This document shows positions 24,887-32,775 of a stretch of DNA of 45,932 nucleotides, piece by piece. A program made the position numbers and the translations under genes. This DNA comes from Bacteroidaceae bacterium. GTDB taxonomy: Bacteria; Bacteroidota; Bacteroidia; Bacteroidales; Bacteroidaceae. How positions within the stretch are numbered: the stretch's first letter is position 1; each line of letters opens with the position of its first letter. The stretch lies in contig JAFZDY010000027.1 in the NCBI GenBank assembly GCA_017560945.1, forward strand, positions 1 to 45,932. Reading direction: 5' to 3'. The notes beneath the pieces were generated by a model. It searched no databases. It was not told where the DNA came from and was given only the letters and a program-made list of their open reading frames with translations.

Positions 24887-25525
24887 ATGGCTAGTTTATT
24901 TTCAAAGAAGAATAAAGAAGTTCTCTTTACTCCGCTTGGCTTGAACAACCCTGTGACCGTACAGGTACTCGGTATCTGTTCAGCCTTGGCCGTGACTGCT
25001 CAACTCGAGCCGGCCATTGTGATGGGACTTTCGGTGACCGTAATTACTGCTTTTGCAAACGTGGTCATCTCTCTGTTGCGCAACACCATCCCCAATCGTA
25101 TCCGTATCATCGTACAATTGGTAGTTGTAGCTGCGCTCGTAACCATTGTGAGTGAAATATTGAAGGCCTTTGCTTACGACGTGAGTGTACAACTCTCAGT
25201 GTACGTGGGTCTTATCATTACTAACTGTATCCTGATGGGACGTCTCGAAGCCTTCGCTATGCAGAATGGCCCGTGGGAGTCTTGCCTTGATGGTATCGGA
25301 AACGGACTTGGCTATGCTAAGATTCTTATCATTGTGGCTTTCTTCCGCGAGTTGCTCGGCTCAGGCACTTTGTTTGGCTTCCGCATCATTCCTGAGGTTT
25401 GCTACGAATGGGGATACCTTAACAATGGCCTTATGTTGATGCCTCCTATGGCACTCATCATCGTGGCTTGCATTATTTGGTACGAGCGTTCAAAGCATCC
25501 CGAATTGCAAGAGAGTAGTAACTAA
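24887..25525 (+). CDS. nqrD: Na+-translocating NADH:quinone reductase subunit D
   Basis: 212 residues, an integral membrane protein with about six helices. Typical blocks are NNPVTVQVLGICSALAVT (the Cys of the NqrD/E half-site motif), YVGLIITNCILMGRLEAFA (second Cys, in the conserved ITNC) and LLGSGTLFG. NqrD and NqrE are paralogues forming an inverted pair that holds an intramembrane 2Fe-2S centre between paired cysteines. The extreme C-terminus is short and polar. Position in the operon and length are standard. Confidence 0.96.
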   Translation: MASLFSKKNKEVLFTPLGLNNPVTVQVLGICSALAVTAQLEPAIVMGLSVTVITAFANVVISLLRNTIPNRIRIIVQLVVVAALVTIVSEILKAFAYDVSVQLSVYVGLIITNCILMGRLEAFAMQNGPWESCLDGIGNGLGYAKILIIVAFFRELLGSGTLFGFRIIPEVCYEWGYLNNGLMLMPPMALIIVACIIWYERSKHPELQESSN

Positions 25526-25620
25526 TTATTAATTATAAATTATGAATTATGAAAGTGTAATTGCTGAAAGGGTAAAATGCTCATCCAGAATTTACAATTC
25601 AGAATTCAGAATTATTTAAT
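25526..25620. repeat. AT-rich repeat between nqrD and nqrE
   Basis: 95 bp. AATTATAAATTATGAATTATGA at the left and GAATTTACAATTCAGAATTCAGAATT at the right are loosely inverted heptad-like repeats, unrelated to the GC-rich palindromes in the three preceding gaps. Dispersed repeats of this style also occur as TTCAARG clusters elsewhere in the window. Confidence 0.6.
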
Positions 25621-26217
25621 ATGGAATATTTAAGCTTATTTGTAAAGTCCATCTTTGTGGACAACATGATATTCGCCTACTTCTTGGGAATGTGTTCCTA
25701 CTTGGCAGTATCTAAGAATGTGAAGACAGCTCTTGGCTTGGGTATCGCCGTTACATTCGTGTTGTTGGTGACCCTTCCTGTGAACTATCTATTGGAGAAC
25801 TTTGTGCTCAAGGCCAATGCCCTAGTCGAGGGAGTTGACCTCTCGTTCCTCTCATTCATCCTGTTCATCGCCGTGATTGCAGCTATCGTGCAATTGGTAG
25901 AGATGATTGTTGAACGCTTCAGCCCTTCGTTGTATGCTTCGCTCGGTATCTTCCTTCCGTTGATTGCCGTTAACTGCGCCATCATGGGTGCTTCGCTCTT
26001 CATGCAGCAGCGCCTTTTCAGCGATATGGGTGAAGTACTCTGCTATGCTGCAGGTTCAGGTATTGGTTGGTTGCTTGCCATCGTAGGCCTTGCCGCCATT
26101 CGCGAGAAGTTGGCATACTCTGACGTGCCCGCTCCTTTGAAGGGCCTCGGTATCACCTTCATCACCGTAGGTCTCATGGCTATGGCGTTTATGTGTTTCT
26201 CTGGTTTGAAAATCTAA
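25621..26217 (+). CDS. nqrE: Na+-translocating NADH:quinone reductase subunit E
   Basis: 198 residues, about six membrane helices. NqrE signatures: [30 protein letters not shown] (Cys26 in LGMC) and [16 protein letters not shown] (Cys120 in VNCAI), the two cysteines that with those of NqrD bind the intramembrane 2Fe-2S cluster. It starts directly after the AT-rich repeat and is followed by nqrF after only 21 bp, the one tight junction in the operon. Confidence 0.96.
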   Translation: MEYLSLFVKSIFVDNMIFAYFLGMCSYLAVSKNVKTALGLGIAVTFVLLVTLPVNYLLENFVLKANALVEGVDLSFLSFILFIAVIAAIVQLVEMIVERFSPSLYASLGIFLPLIAVNCAIMGASLFMQQRLFSDMGEVLCYAAGSGIGWLLAIVGLAAIREKLAYSDVPAPLKGLGITFITVGLMAMAFMCFSGLKI

Positions 26218-26238
26218 TAAAGAAAGGAGAATTTATCA

Positions 26239-27504
26239 ATGACGAATTTAATATTAGCGAGCATCGGAGTATTCCTCGGCATCGTCCTCGTGTTGGTGAT
26301 TATGTTGCTCGTAGCAAAAAAGTATTTGTCGCCCAGCGGCAATGTGAACGTTACCATCAATGGTAAGGACACTATCTCAGTGGAACAGGGTAGTAGCTTG
26401 CTCAACACCCTTTCGGCTCAAGGCATTTACCTCTCATCAGCTTGTGGTGGTAAAGGCTCATGCGGACAGTGCAAGTGTCAAGTTGTTGAGGGTGGTGGCG
26501 AAATCCTCGATTCAGAGAAGGGCCACTTCACTCGTAAGCAAATCAAGGACAATTGGCGTTTGGCTTGCCAATGCAAGGTTAAGGGCGATCTCGGCATTAA
26601 GGTGGACGAGAGCGTAATGGGTGTGAAGGAGTACGAATGTACTGTTATCAGCAACAAGAACGTGGCTACCTTCATCAAGGAATTCAAGGTACAACTTCCC
26701 GAAGGTGCACAGATGGACTTCCTCCCTGGTTCTTATGCACAAATAAAGATTCCTGCATTCTCTATGGATTATGACAAGGATATCGACAAGAGCCTCATTG
26801 GCGACGAGTATCTCCCTGCATGGGAAAAGTTCGGTCTCTTCCCCTTGAAGTGTGTCAACCCCGAGGAGACCGTTCGTGCTTACTCTATGGCTAACTATCC
26901 TGCCGAGGGTAATGTATTTATGCTCACTGTACGTATCGCTACACCTCCTATGAAGGCAGACCGTAGCGGATTTATGGATGTGAACCCTGGTATCGCTTCA
27001 TCTTACATATTCACCCTTAAGCCCGGTGATAAGGTAATCATGAGCGGTCCTTACGGTGACTTCCACCCACATTTCGACTCTAAACGCGAAATGATTTGGG
27101 TAGGTGGTGGTGCAGGTATGGCTCCTTTGCGTGCACAAATCATGCACATGACTAAGACTCTTAAGACAACTGATCGCGAGATGCACTACTTCTACGGCGC
27201 ACGTGCCTTGAACGAAGTGTTCTACTTGGAGGATTTCCTCGGTATCGAGAAGGAATTCCCCAACTTCCACTTCCACTTGGCTCTCGACCGTCCCGATCCA
27301 GCCGCCGATGCAGCTGGCGTGAAGTACACCGCAGGTTTCGTTCACCAGGTAATGCTCAACACTTATCTAAAGGATCACGAAGCTCCAGAAGATATCGAGT
27401 ACTACATGTGTGGTCCTGGCCCGATGTCAAAAGCTGTGGTAGCAATGCTTACCGACCTTGGCGTAGAGGAAAGTAGCATCATGTACGATAACTTTGGTGG
27501 ATAA
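26239..27504 (+). CDS. nqrF: Na+-translocating NADH:quinone reductase subunit F
   Basis: 421 residues. One N-terminal membrane helix (4-26); a plant-type 2Fe-2S ferredoxin domain with Cys69, Cys75, Cys78 and Cys110 (ACGGKGSCGQC and LACQC); then an FAD domain (RAYSMANYP, the RxYS motif) and an NADH-binding domain (GGGAGMAPLRAQI; C-terminal YDNFGG). It is the entry point: NADH reduces FAD, then the 2Fe-2S centre. A preceding AAAGGAG ribosome binding site is unusually strong for this phylum. A terminator follows at 27548-27582, closing the operon. Confidence 0.97.
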   Translation: MTNLILASIGVFLGIVLVLVIMLLVAKKYLSPSGNVNVTINGKDTISVEQGSSLLNTLSAQGIYLSSACGGKGSCGQCKCQVVEGGGEILDSEKGHFTRKQIKDNWRLACQCKVKGDLGIKVDESVMGVKEYECTVISNKNVATFIKEFKVQLPEGAQMDFLPGSYAQIKIPAFSMDYDKDIDKSLIGDEYLPAWEKFGLFPLKCVNPEETVRAYSMANYPAEGNVFMLTVRIATPPMKADRSGFMDVNPGIASSYIFTLKPGDKVIMSGPYGDFHPHFDSKREMIWVGGGAGMAPLRAQIMHMTKTLKTTDREMHYFYGARALNEVFYLEDFLGIEKEFPNFHFHLALDRPDPAADAAGVKYTAGFVHQVMLNTYLKDHEAPEDIEYYMCGPGPMSKAVVAMLTDLGVEESSIMYDNFGG

Positions 27505-27547
27505 TTTTGCAAAGAAAATTAAAGCAAAATAAAAACTAAATTAAGAG

Positions 27548-27582
27548 AAGAAAGTCACTGTTTTTCAGTGGCTTTCTTTTTT
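27548..27582 (+). terminator. Terminator of the nqr operon
   Basis: AGAAAG-t-CACTG pairs with CAGTG-g-CTTTCT around a TTTTT loop, followed by TTTTT. Confidence 0.85.
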
Positions 27583-27721
27583 ATGTATATAAAGATAGAA
27601 ACCTCCTTACCATAGTCTCCAAGTACTTTGAGAAAGCCACGAATATTTTCTCTTCATAAGCAATTGGAAAAATTAAATAAAAACAAGGGAAAGGAAATAT
27701 TAAATTGTCAGAGAAAAGAAT

Positions 27722-27729
27722 TAACTTTG
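27722..27729 (+). promoter_or_regulatory. -7 box for the ftsZ-like gene (TAACTTTG)
   Basis: TAACTTTG 30 bp before the ATG at 27759. It lies downstream of the alternative TTG start at 27705, supporting the shorter protein. Confidence 0.55.
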
Positions 27730-27758
27730 CGCAAAAGAAAAACAAACATAAAATTAGC

Positions 27759-28997
27759 ATGAATAACGATTCATTAAATGACATACCTTTGGAATTTAAC
27801 TTTCCTAAAGACAAAACGGAAAACATCATCAAAGTGATAGGTGTGGGTGGCGGTGGAGGAAATGCCGTAACTAACATGTATAAACAAGGAATTTGCAACG
27901 TTGCATTTGCCGTATGCAATACGGATAGTCAGGCTTTGGCTAAGTGCGAAGTTCCTGTGAGAATACAATTAGGAGAATCAGGACTTGGCACTGGAGGTAA
28001 TCCTGATAAAGGTAAACAGGATGCAGAGGAAGACATTGCAAGAATAGAAAAGCTATTCGATGATGATACCAAAATGGTGTTTATCACGGCTGGTATGGGA
28101 GGAGGAACAGGTACTGGTGCAGCTCCCGTTGTGGCTCGTGTAGCCAGGGAACATGGTATATTGACTATAGGAATAGTAACCATCCCTTTCCGCTTCGAAG
28201 GAAAAGTTCGTATCAAAAAAGCATTAAAGGGTGTGAATGAGATGAAAAAGAATGTAGATGCGATACTAGTCATCAACAATGAAAGATTGATAGATTTATA
28301 CGGAAATGAAATGATGGATGCAGAAAGTGCTCTAAATAAAGCGGATGAAATACTTACCATTTCAACTAAAAGCATAGCAGAAATCATCACCGTAAGAGGT
28401 ATCATCAATCGTGATTTCCAAGATGTACAAACGGTAATGAAGAAGGGGGGTATGAGCCTTATCTCTGTAGGTGAAGCAAGTGGTGAACATCGCATTCAAA
28501 AAGCATTTATGAAAGCCCTAGAATCGCCTCTACTGAGCAATATGTATGTGGAGAAAGCACAAAAACTGCTCTACATTATCTATTCATGCGAAGAGAAGCC
28601 AGTAGGAATGAATGAATTAGGTGAAATAAATAACTTGATGGAAGAATTCGCAGAAGACATGGAGATGCTATGGGGACTCTATAGAGACAACACCTTAGGA
28701 GATAAGGTGAAGGTTGCGATAATAGCCTCAGGATTGGAAGAAAATGCGTCCTCAAACTTGCCCTCACAAATAGAGGATGAGGAATTTATCCGCCAAATGG
28801 AATCGTACTACGGAGTAAAAAGAAATGACATTACCCCCCAAGAAACCTCTACTGAGGAGAAAGACAAGGAAGAAGAAGAAGAAATAGCAACTACTTTGGA
28901 CGAATCCGTCCCCAAAAAACATGTAAAAAAGAGTTTCTTAGAAAAGTTGAAAGAGACATTAAACAACTTGTGTGATCAACTGACAGAGGAAGATTGA
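27759..28997 (+). CDS. FtsZ-family GTPase (stand-alone, divergent)
   Basis: 412 residues from the ATG at 27759. Tubulin/FtsZ signatures are intact: KVIGVGGGGGNAVTNM near the start, the tubulin signature GGGTGTGAAP, and the synergy loop NRDFQDV with its catalytic Asp. The C-terminal part is unusual: a long Glu/Asp/Lys linker (EEKDKEEEEE) ends in a helical segment KKSFLEKLKETLNNLCDQL, with no conserved FtsA/ZipA-binding tail of the usual type. The gene lies alone between nqrF and an outer-membrane barrel gene, with no ftsQ or ftsA nearby, whereas the main Bacteroidales ftsZ normally sits in the dcw cluster. A second, specialised FtsZ is likely; it could also be the only copy, relocated. Confidence 0.9.
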   Translation: MNNDSLNDIPLEFNFPKDKTENIIKVIGVGGGGGNAVTNMYKQGICNVAFAVCNTDSQALAKCEVPVRIQLGESGLGTGGNPDKGKQDAEEDIARIEKLFDDDTKMVFITAGMGGGTGTGAAPVVARVAREHGILTIGIVTIPFRFEGKVRIKKALKGVNEMKKNVDAILVINNERLIDLYGNEMMDAESALNKADEILTISTKSIAEIITVRGIINRDFQDVQTVMKKGGMSLISVGEASGEHRIQKAFMKALESPLLSNMYVEKAQKLLYIIYSCEEKPVGMNELGEINNLMEEFAEDMEMLWGLYRDNTLGDKVKVAIIASGLEENASSNLPSQIEDEEFIRQMESYYGVKRNDITPQETSTEEKDKEEEEEIATTLDESVPKKHVKKSFLEKLKETLNNLCDQLTEED

Positions 28998-29103
28998 GTT
29001 ATATTATGCAAAACTCAAACTTCCGCAAATCACCCATTGTTAAAGGTAAAAATCAGTATACAAAGTTCCTGAATAACTAATTTATAGTTTATAGTTTTAG
29101 AAA

Positions 29104-29823
29104 TCATTTTGTCAAGTCGAAAAGATATGTGACTTTACCATAAATGGTAGAGAGTCCTGAACGAGAGAAATCATCCTTCTTGCTATTACCATAAATGTCA
29201 GAAAGTCCATAGTAATATCTTCCTTCGAAAAGGAAGTGACCGATGCCTGTGAGCAACTCTACACCTAATCCACCAGTGATACCATAGTCAAGTTTGTTTT
29301 CAACAGCCTTACCATATTGGTAAATCACATTATTGGGTCGATGGCTAGGATCCCATGGTTCTTGTCCGCCTCTCTCTTCCTTGTCGTTCATAAAAAAGGC
29401 AAACTGAGGGCCCGCATTGATGAAGAATCGTGTTCCACGATTATCGGCACCGAAAGCGAGGTGAGCAAGGAAAGGTAATTCCACATAATTGAGTGTACGC
29501 TGATAGGTATTTCTAGTACCATCCTCAATTTTTTCCTTCCATCCACGTTGACTGAAGTTGCACTCTACCTGAAGACCACATATCATGGAAAAGTACTTCT
29601 CACTAATGTATCGGGCAGTGAAGCCTCCAACAATACCCTGATGAAAACTCTGCTTGACATTGGGCGAGAAGGTGATATTGTTGAACGTAACACCGCCATT
29701 AAATCCTACGGCAAGATTGTTGCGATATTCGGTAATCTGAGCGTTGATTTGTGCCTTAATCGATTGGAGTCCTCCAAAAAGTAAAAGAAGGACAAATGAT
29801 ATGCGGAGTAGGTGACGAGTCAT
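29104..29823 (-). CDS. PorT-like outer-membrane beta-barrel protein
   Basis: 239 residues. Signal peptide (MTRHLLRISFVLLLLFGGLQSIKAQ) followed by about eight beta strands of alternating hydrophobic/aromatic residues: NLAVGFNGGVTFNNI, GIVGGFTARYI, LNYVELPFLAHLAFG, RFFINAGPQFAFF, LDYGITGGLGVELL, GHFLFEGRYYYGLSDI. This is the PorT/OMP_b-brl_2 pattern. PorT proteins take part in type IX secretion or have unknown roles; the family is broad, so the T9SS link is only a possibility. It lies 50 bp downstream of the LysM gene on the same strand, probably in one transcript. Confidence 0.85.
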   Translation of the reverse strand: MTRHLLRISFVLLLLFGGLQSIKAQINAQITEYRNNLAVGFNGGVTFNNITFSPNVKQSFHQGIVGGFTARYISEKYFSMICGLQVECNFSQRGWKEKIEDGTRNTYQRTLNYVELPFLAHLAFGADNRGTRFFINAGPQFAFFMNDKEERGGQEPWDPSHRPNNVIYQYGKAVENKLDYGITGGLGVELLTGIGHFLFEGRYYYGLSDIYGNSKKDDFSRSGLSTIYGKVTYLFDLTK

Positions 29824-29873
29824 AGATTTTCCTATTTTATTATTTCGGATTTTAAGGATTTAATTTAGAGACC

Positions 29874-31739
29874 TTATTGTTTGAACTCCATCTTTATGAG
29901 TTCGTGATTACGAGTCATATGGATGAAAAATACCTTCTTATTGATAAATCCTCCCCAATTGTTTACACGTTCGAAGTGGAAGCCTGTCTGTACAGGTACG
30001 ATGTCGAAAGTATTAAGGTTATCCTCCAACTTAGAGCCGTGAGCGCTAAGTCCTAAAAGGAAATAGTATGCGGTGTCGAAACCTAACATACCATACTTGG
30101 GGTAGGCAACACGCATTTCCTTGTTAAACATGTTGCGAAATAGGGTATGAAATCTTTTCGAACTTGGTAACAAGTTATTGGTATAGAAGGATGAATAGAA
30201 GTAGGTATCAAGTTCATAAAAGGCCTGTAGGTGATCATTGTAGTACTTTTGCCACTCGGGATATCCAAAGAGGTGTACATCATAGGGCGTCTCAAAGGTG
30301 CGTATCACAAGTTGAACAATAGGCAGAAGTCTCACAAGGGTAGTATTGGCACCAGATGTGGGGATAAGGATGTTTTGCTTAGTAGAGTCGAGCGCTTCGG
30401 TGAGAATTGGCACGGTAATGACAGGTTCTTTGCTATCTTCTTCCTCAACCTCAACAACCTCTGGCATTGCAATGGTTTGGTATGATATAGCTCGTGTGTC
30501 AAGTTCTTGCTTCAAGCCACGTATATACTCATCCTTATCGTTTCCATCTGCTGCATCCACAAAGATAATATTGTAGTGACTGAACTGATCGGCAAACAAC
30601 TTATATACCTGAGCATAAAGGTAGGATTGGGGTGTATTGATTTGATAAAGATAGGGATTAGTAAACACGTCACTATCCTTGGATGTAAAGGGTACTACGA
30701 GACGAATACCATTCTCCTTGGCAAAATTAGAGAATGCATTGACGTGCTCGGCGTGTCCAGGGCCAAAGATGACATCCATCTGCTTGAGTTCTGGCTTAGT
30801 AAGCAACTCGTCCACCGAGGCGTTACGGTCTCCAGTATCGAAGACATGAAGATTGATATTGACTCCTTGTCGTTTTAGACTATCTACGGCCAATAGAAAA
30901 CCTTCGTAATACTCCACCATCAATGGTTGATGACCATTAGCAGCATCGAGTTGGAAGGGTAGGACAAGGGCCGCATCGATGAAATCGATATTCTTCTCCA
31001 TCGGTTGGTGTTGAGCTATGAGTTCTTCGTTAGTAGGAACGTGTTCGACCTCAACGGGCTTCTGCACAACCTCCTTTTTCTCAGGGATGCAGAGGAAACT
31101 TCCCTTTTTCAAACTTTCAGTTTTTAACTCAGGATTGGCGTCAATGAGTTCTTGCTCGCTAATGCCATACTGACGACTAATGCTGAAGATTGTCTCTTTG
31201 CGCTTTACCTTGTGTATCTCGCGACAAGGAGAAGCGGGTGAAGAACCAATCTCCTGCTCGGGTTGAATTTGTGACTCAGTTGCAAGTTCAACCTCAGAGG
31301 GAGCATCGGTCTTCTCTACTGTATTTTCGGTGATTGGGATGACAATGACCTGTCCTGTACGGAAGTTTTGCGCACTTAAGCCAGGGTTTGCCTTGCAGAT
31401 GACATCGGCTCCCACTTGGTACATTTGCGTAATGCGGTAGAGAGTTTCACCAGCCTGTATTGTATGAAAGTGAAGACGAGTCTCCACGGTACCATCTGAT
31501 GCTATTTTCTGTTGAGGGATGCGTATAGTTTCGCCGGCTCTCAGTTGTTTGTCAGTACCAGGATTAAGGGCAACTATGTCGTCAATACTCACACCATACA
31601 TGGTAGAAATCGAATAGAGTGTTTGTCCGCGCAATACAGTGTGCGAAAAAGAGTTATCGGATTGAGGAACTTGTGCCCAACCTGTAATCGAACTACCCAT
31701 CAATAGGAGGGCAAGGGATATGTGTTTGATAAACTTCAT
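29874..31739 (-). CDS. Exported LysM protein fused to a periplasmic ligand-binding-like domain
   Basis: 621 residues. Signal peptide to residue about 22 (GWAQ). Three LysM domains at about 33-77, 90-136 and 175-220 (each with the G/E-TL-Y/F-I-S pattern, for example HTVLRGQTLYSISTMYGVS), the third more diverged. Residues about 250-610 resemble a type I periplasmic-binding protein (ALVLPFQLDA, YYEGFLLAVDSLKRQGVNINLHVFDTG, DVIFGPGHAEHV, RLVVPFTSKD). LysM should bind peptidoglycan; the second domain could sense a ligand or act as a scaffold, since no ABC transporter genes are adjacent. Cotranscribed with the PorT-like barrel. Confidence 0.88.
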   Translation of the reverse strand: MKFIKHISLALLLMGSSITGWAQVPQSDNSFSHTVLRGQTLYSISTMYGVSIDDIVALNPGTDKQLRAGETIRIPQQKIASDGTVETRLHFHTIQAGETLYRITQMYQVGADVICKANPGLSAQNFRTGQVIVIPITENTVEKTDAPSEVELATESQIQPEQEIGSSPASPCREIHKVKRKETIFSISRQYGISEQELIDANPELKTESLKKGSFLCIPEKKEVVQKPVEVEHVPTNEELIAQHQPMEKNIDFIDAALVLPFQLDAANGHQPLMVEYYEGFLLAVDSLKRQGVNINLHVFDTGDRNASVDELLTKPELKQMDVIFGPGHAEHVNAFSNFAKENGIRLVVPFTSKDSDVFTNPYLYQINTPQSYLYAQVYKLFADQFSHYNIIFVDAADGNDKDEYIRGLKQELDTRAISYQTIAMPEVVEVEEEDSKEPVITVPILTEALDSTKQNILIPTSGANTTLVRLLPIVQLVIRTFETPYDVHLFGYPEWQKYYNDHLQAFYELDTYFYSSFYTNNLLPSSKRFHTLFRNMFNKEMRVAYPKYGMLGFDTAYYFLLGLSAHGSKLEDNLNTFDIVPVQTGFHFERVNNWGGFINKKVFFIHMTRNHELIKMEFKQ

Positions 31740-31867
31740 TGAATCTACTAAACGAAAATGTTATTTATGGCTGCAAATTTACAAAAAAATATCTACTCTA
31801 TACACGAAATAGCATTGTTTAGCAAATAATAATACCTCTTTTCGGCCGTTATTTCAGTAGGAAACAC

Positions 31868-31875
31868 TATTTTTG
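31868..31875 (+). promoter_or_regulatory. -7 box for the CHU_C protein gene (TATTTTTG)
   Basis: TATTTTTG 31 bp upstream of the ATG at 31906. This excludes the longer start at 31873. Confidence 0.55.
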
Positions 31876-31905
31876 CATTTTAATAGAAACGAAGAGTTCA
31901 ATCTT

Positions 31906-32625
31906 ATGAAGAAAAAGAAGATATATCTCGCACTGATTCTTTTCCTAAGTACATGGATAGGTGCTATCGCTCAAGTAGCCGACCCTGTCGGACGTGTATT
32001 GGAGGAAAACGGGGGACCTGTAGAGGAGGAAACCCTCATCACTGGTGGAGAAAACTACACGGCATCTGCCCCTTTAAAAGTGTCCTTCGAAGCCAATCCC
32101 ACCGAGGAAGAGGGATACACCTATGCATACGAATGGATAATCTACCCTGCAGACAACCCTCAGGATGCTATTCTTCGCCGCTTTGAGCCAGAGACAGAAT
32201 ACACTTTCTACGAAGCAGGTACATTCGGTGTACAACTGAAGATAACCTACTCGGCCATTGATGGTACATCAGAGCCTATAGAGGAAGAGAGTGAACCCAT
32301 CATCATAGTTATCAGCGAATCATCCTTGAAAGTCCCCAATGCATTCTCACCCAATGGCGATGGAGTGAATGATGTGTACTACATTACCTTTCAATCATTG
32401 GTAAAATTAGACGTTTCCATCTTCAACCGATGGGGACAACGTGTGTGCGAGAGGAACTTGAGTAATATTGACCAAGGATGGGATGGTACATACGGAGGTA
32501 AGGAGGTGAGCGACGGAGTTTACTTCATTGTAGTACAAGCCGTTGGGTCGGATGGTATAAAGTATAACATAAGACGAGACATCAACATCCTACGCGGACA
32601 AGGAGGGTTAAACGGAGGACGATAA
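31906..32625 (+). CDS. Type IX (type B) secreted protein with gliding-motility-type C-terminal domain
   Basis: 239 residues from the ATG at 31906 (MKKKKIYLALILFLSTWIGAIAQ signal). Residues about 30-140 look like a PKD/Ig-like beta domain (YEWIIYPADNP, FYEAGTFGVQLKITY). Residues about 145-235 are the CHU_C/gliding-motility C-terminal domain: VPNAFSPNGDGVNDVYYI, VSIFNRWGQRV, WDGTYGGKEVSDGVYFIVV. This domain directs export through the type IX system. It continues about 12 residues past the usual end (RGQGGLNGGR). With only one small domain besides the signal, it may be a carrier or structural surface protein. Divergent from the LysM gene. Confidence 0.88.
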   Translation: MKKKKIYLALILFLSTWIGAIAQVADPVGRVLEENGGPVEEETLITGGENYTASAPLKVSFEANPTEEEGYTYAYEWIIYPADNPQDAILRRFEPETEYTFYEAGTFGVQLKITYSAIDGTSEPIEEESEPIIIVISESSLKVPNAFSPNGDGVNDVYYITFQSLVKLDVSIFNRWGQRVCERNLSNIDQGWDGTYGGKEVSDGVYFIVVQAVGSDGIKYNIRRDINILRGQGGLNGGR

Positions 32626-32775
32626 TTGCGAATATATAGAGCCTCTACCCATATGGTGATAATAGTCACATGAATCCATACATTTGACTACCTTAACACT
32701 ATAATAAGCCAACCTTAACCCTATGATGAGGTCACACAAAAAAACACTAGTAAACGAGTCACTAGTAACTAAGAA

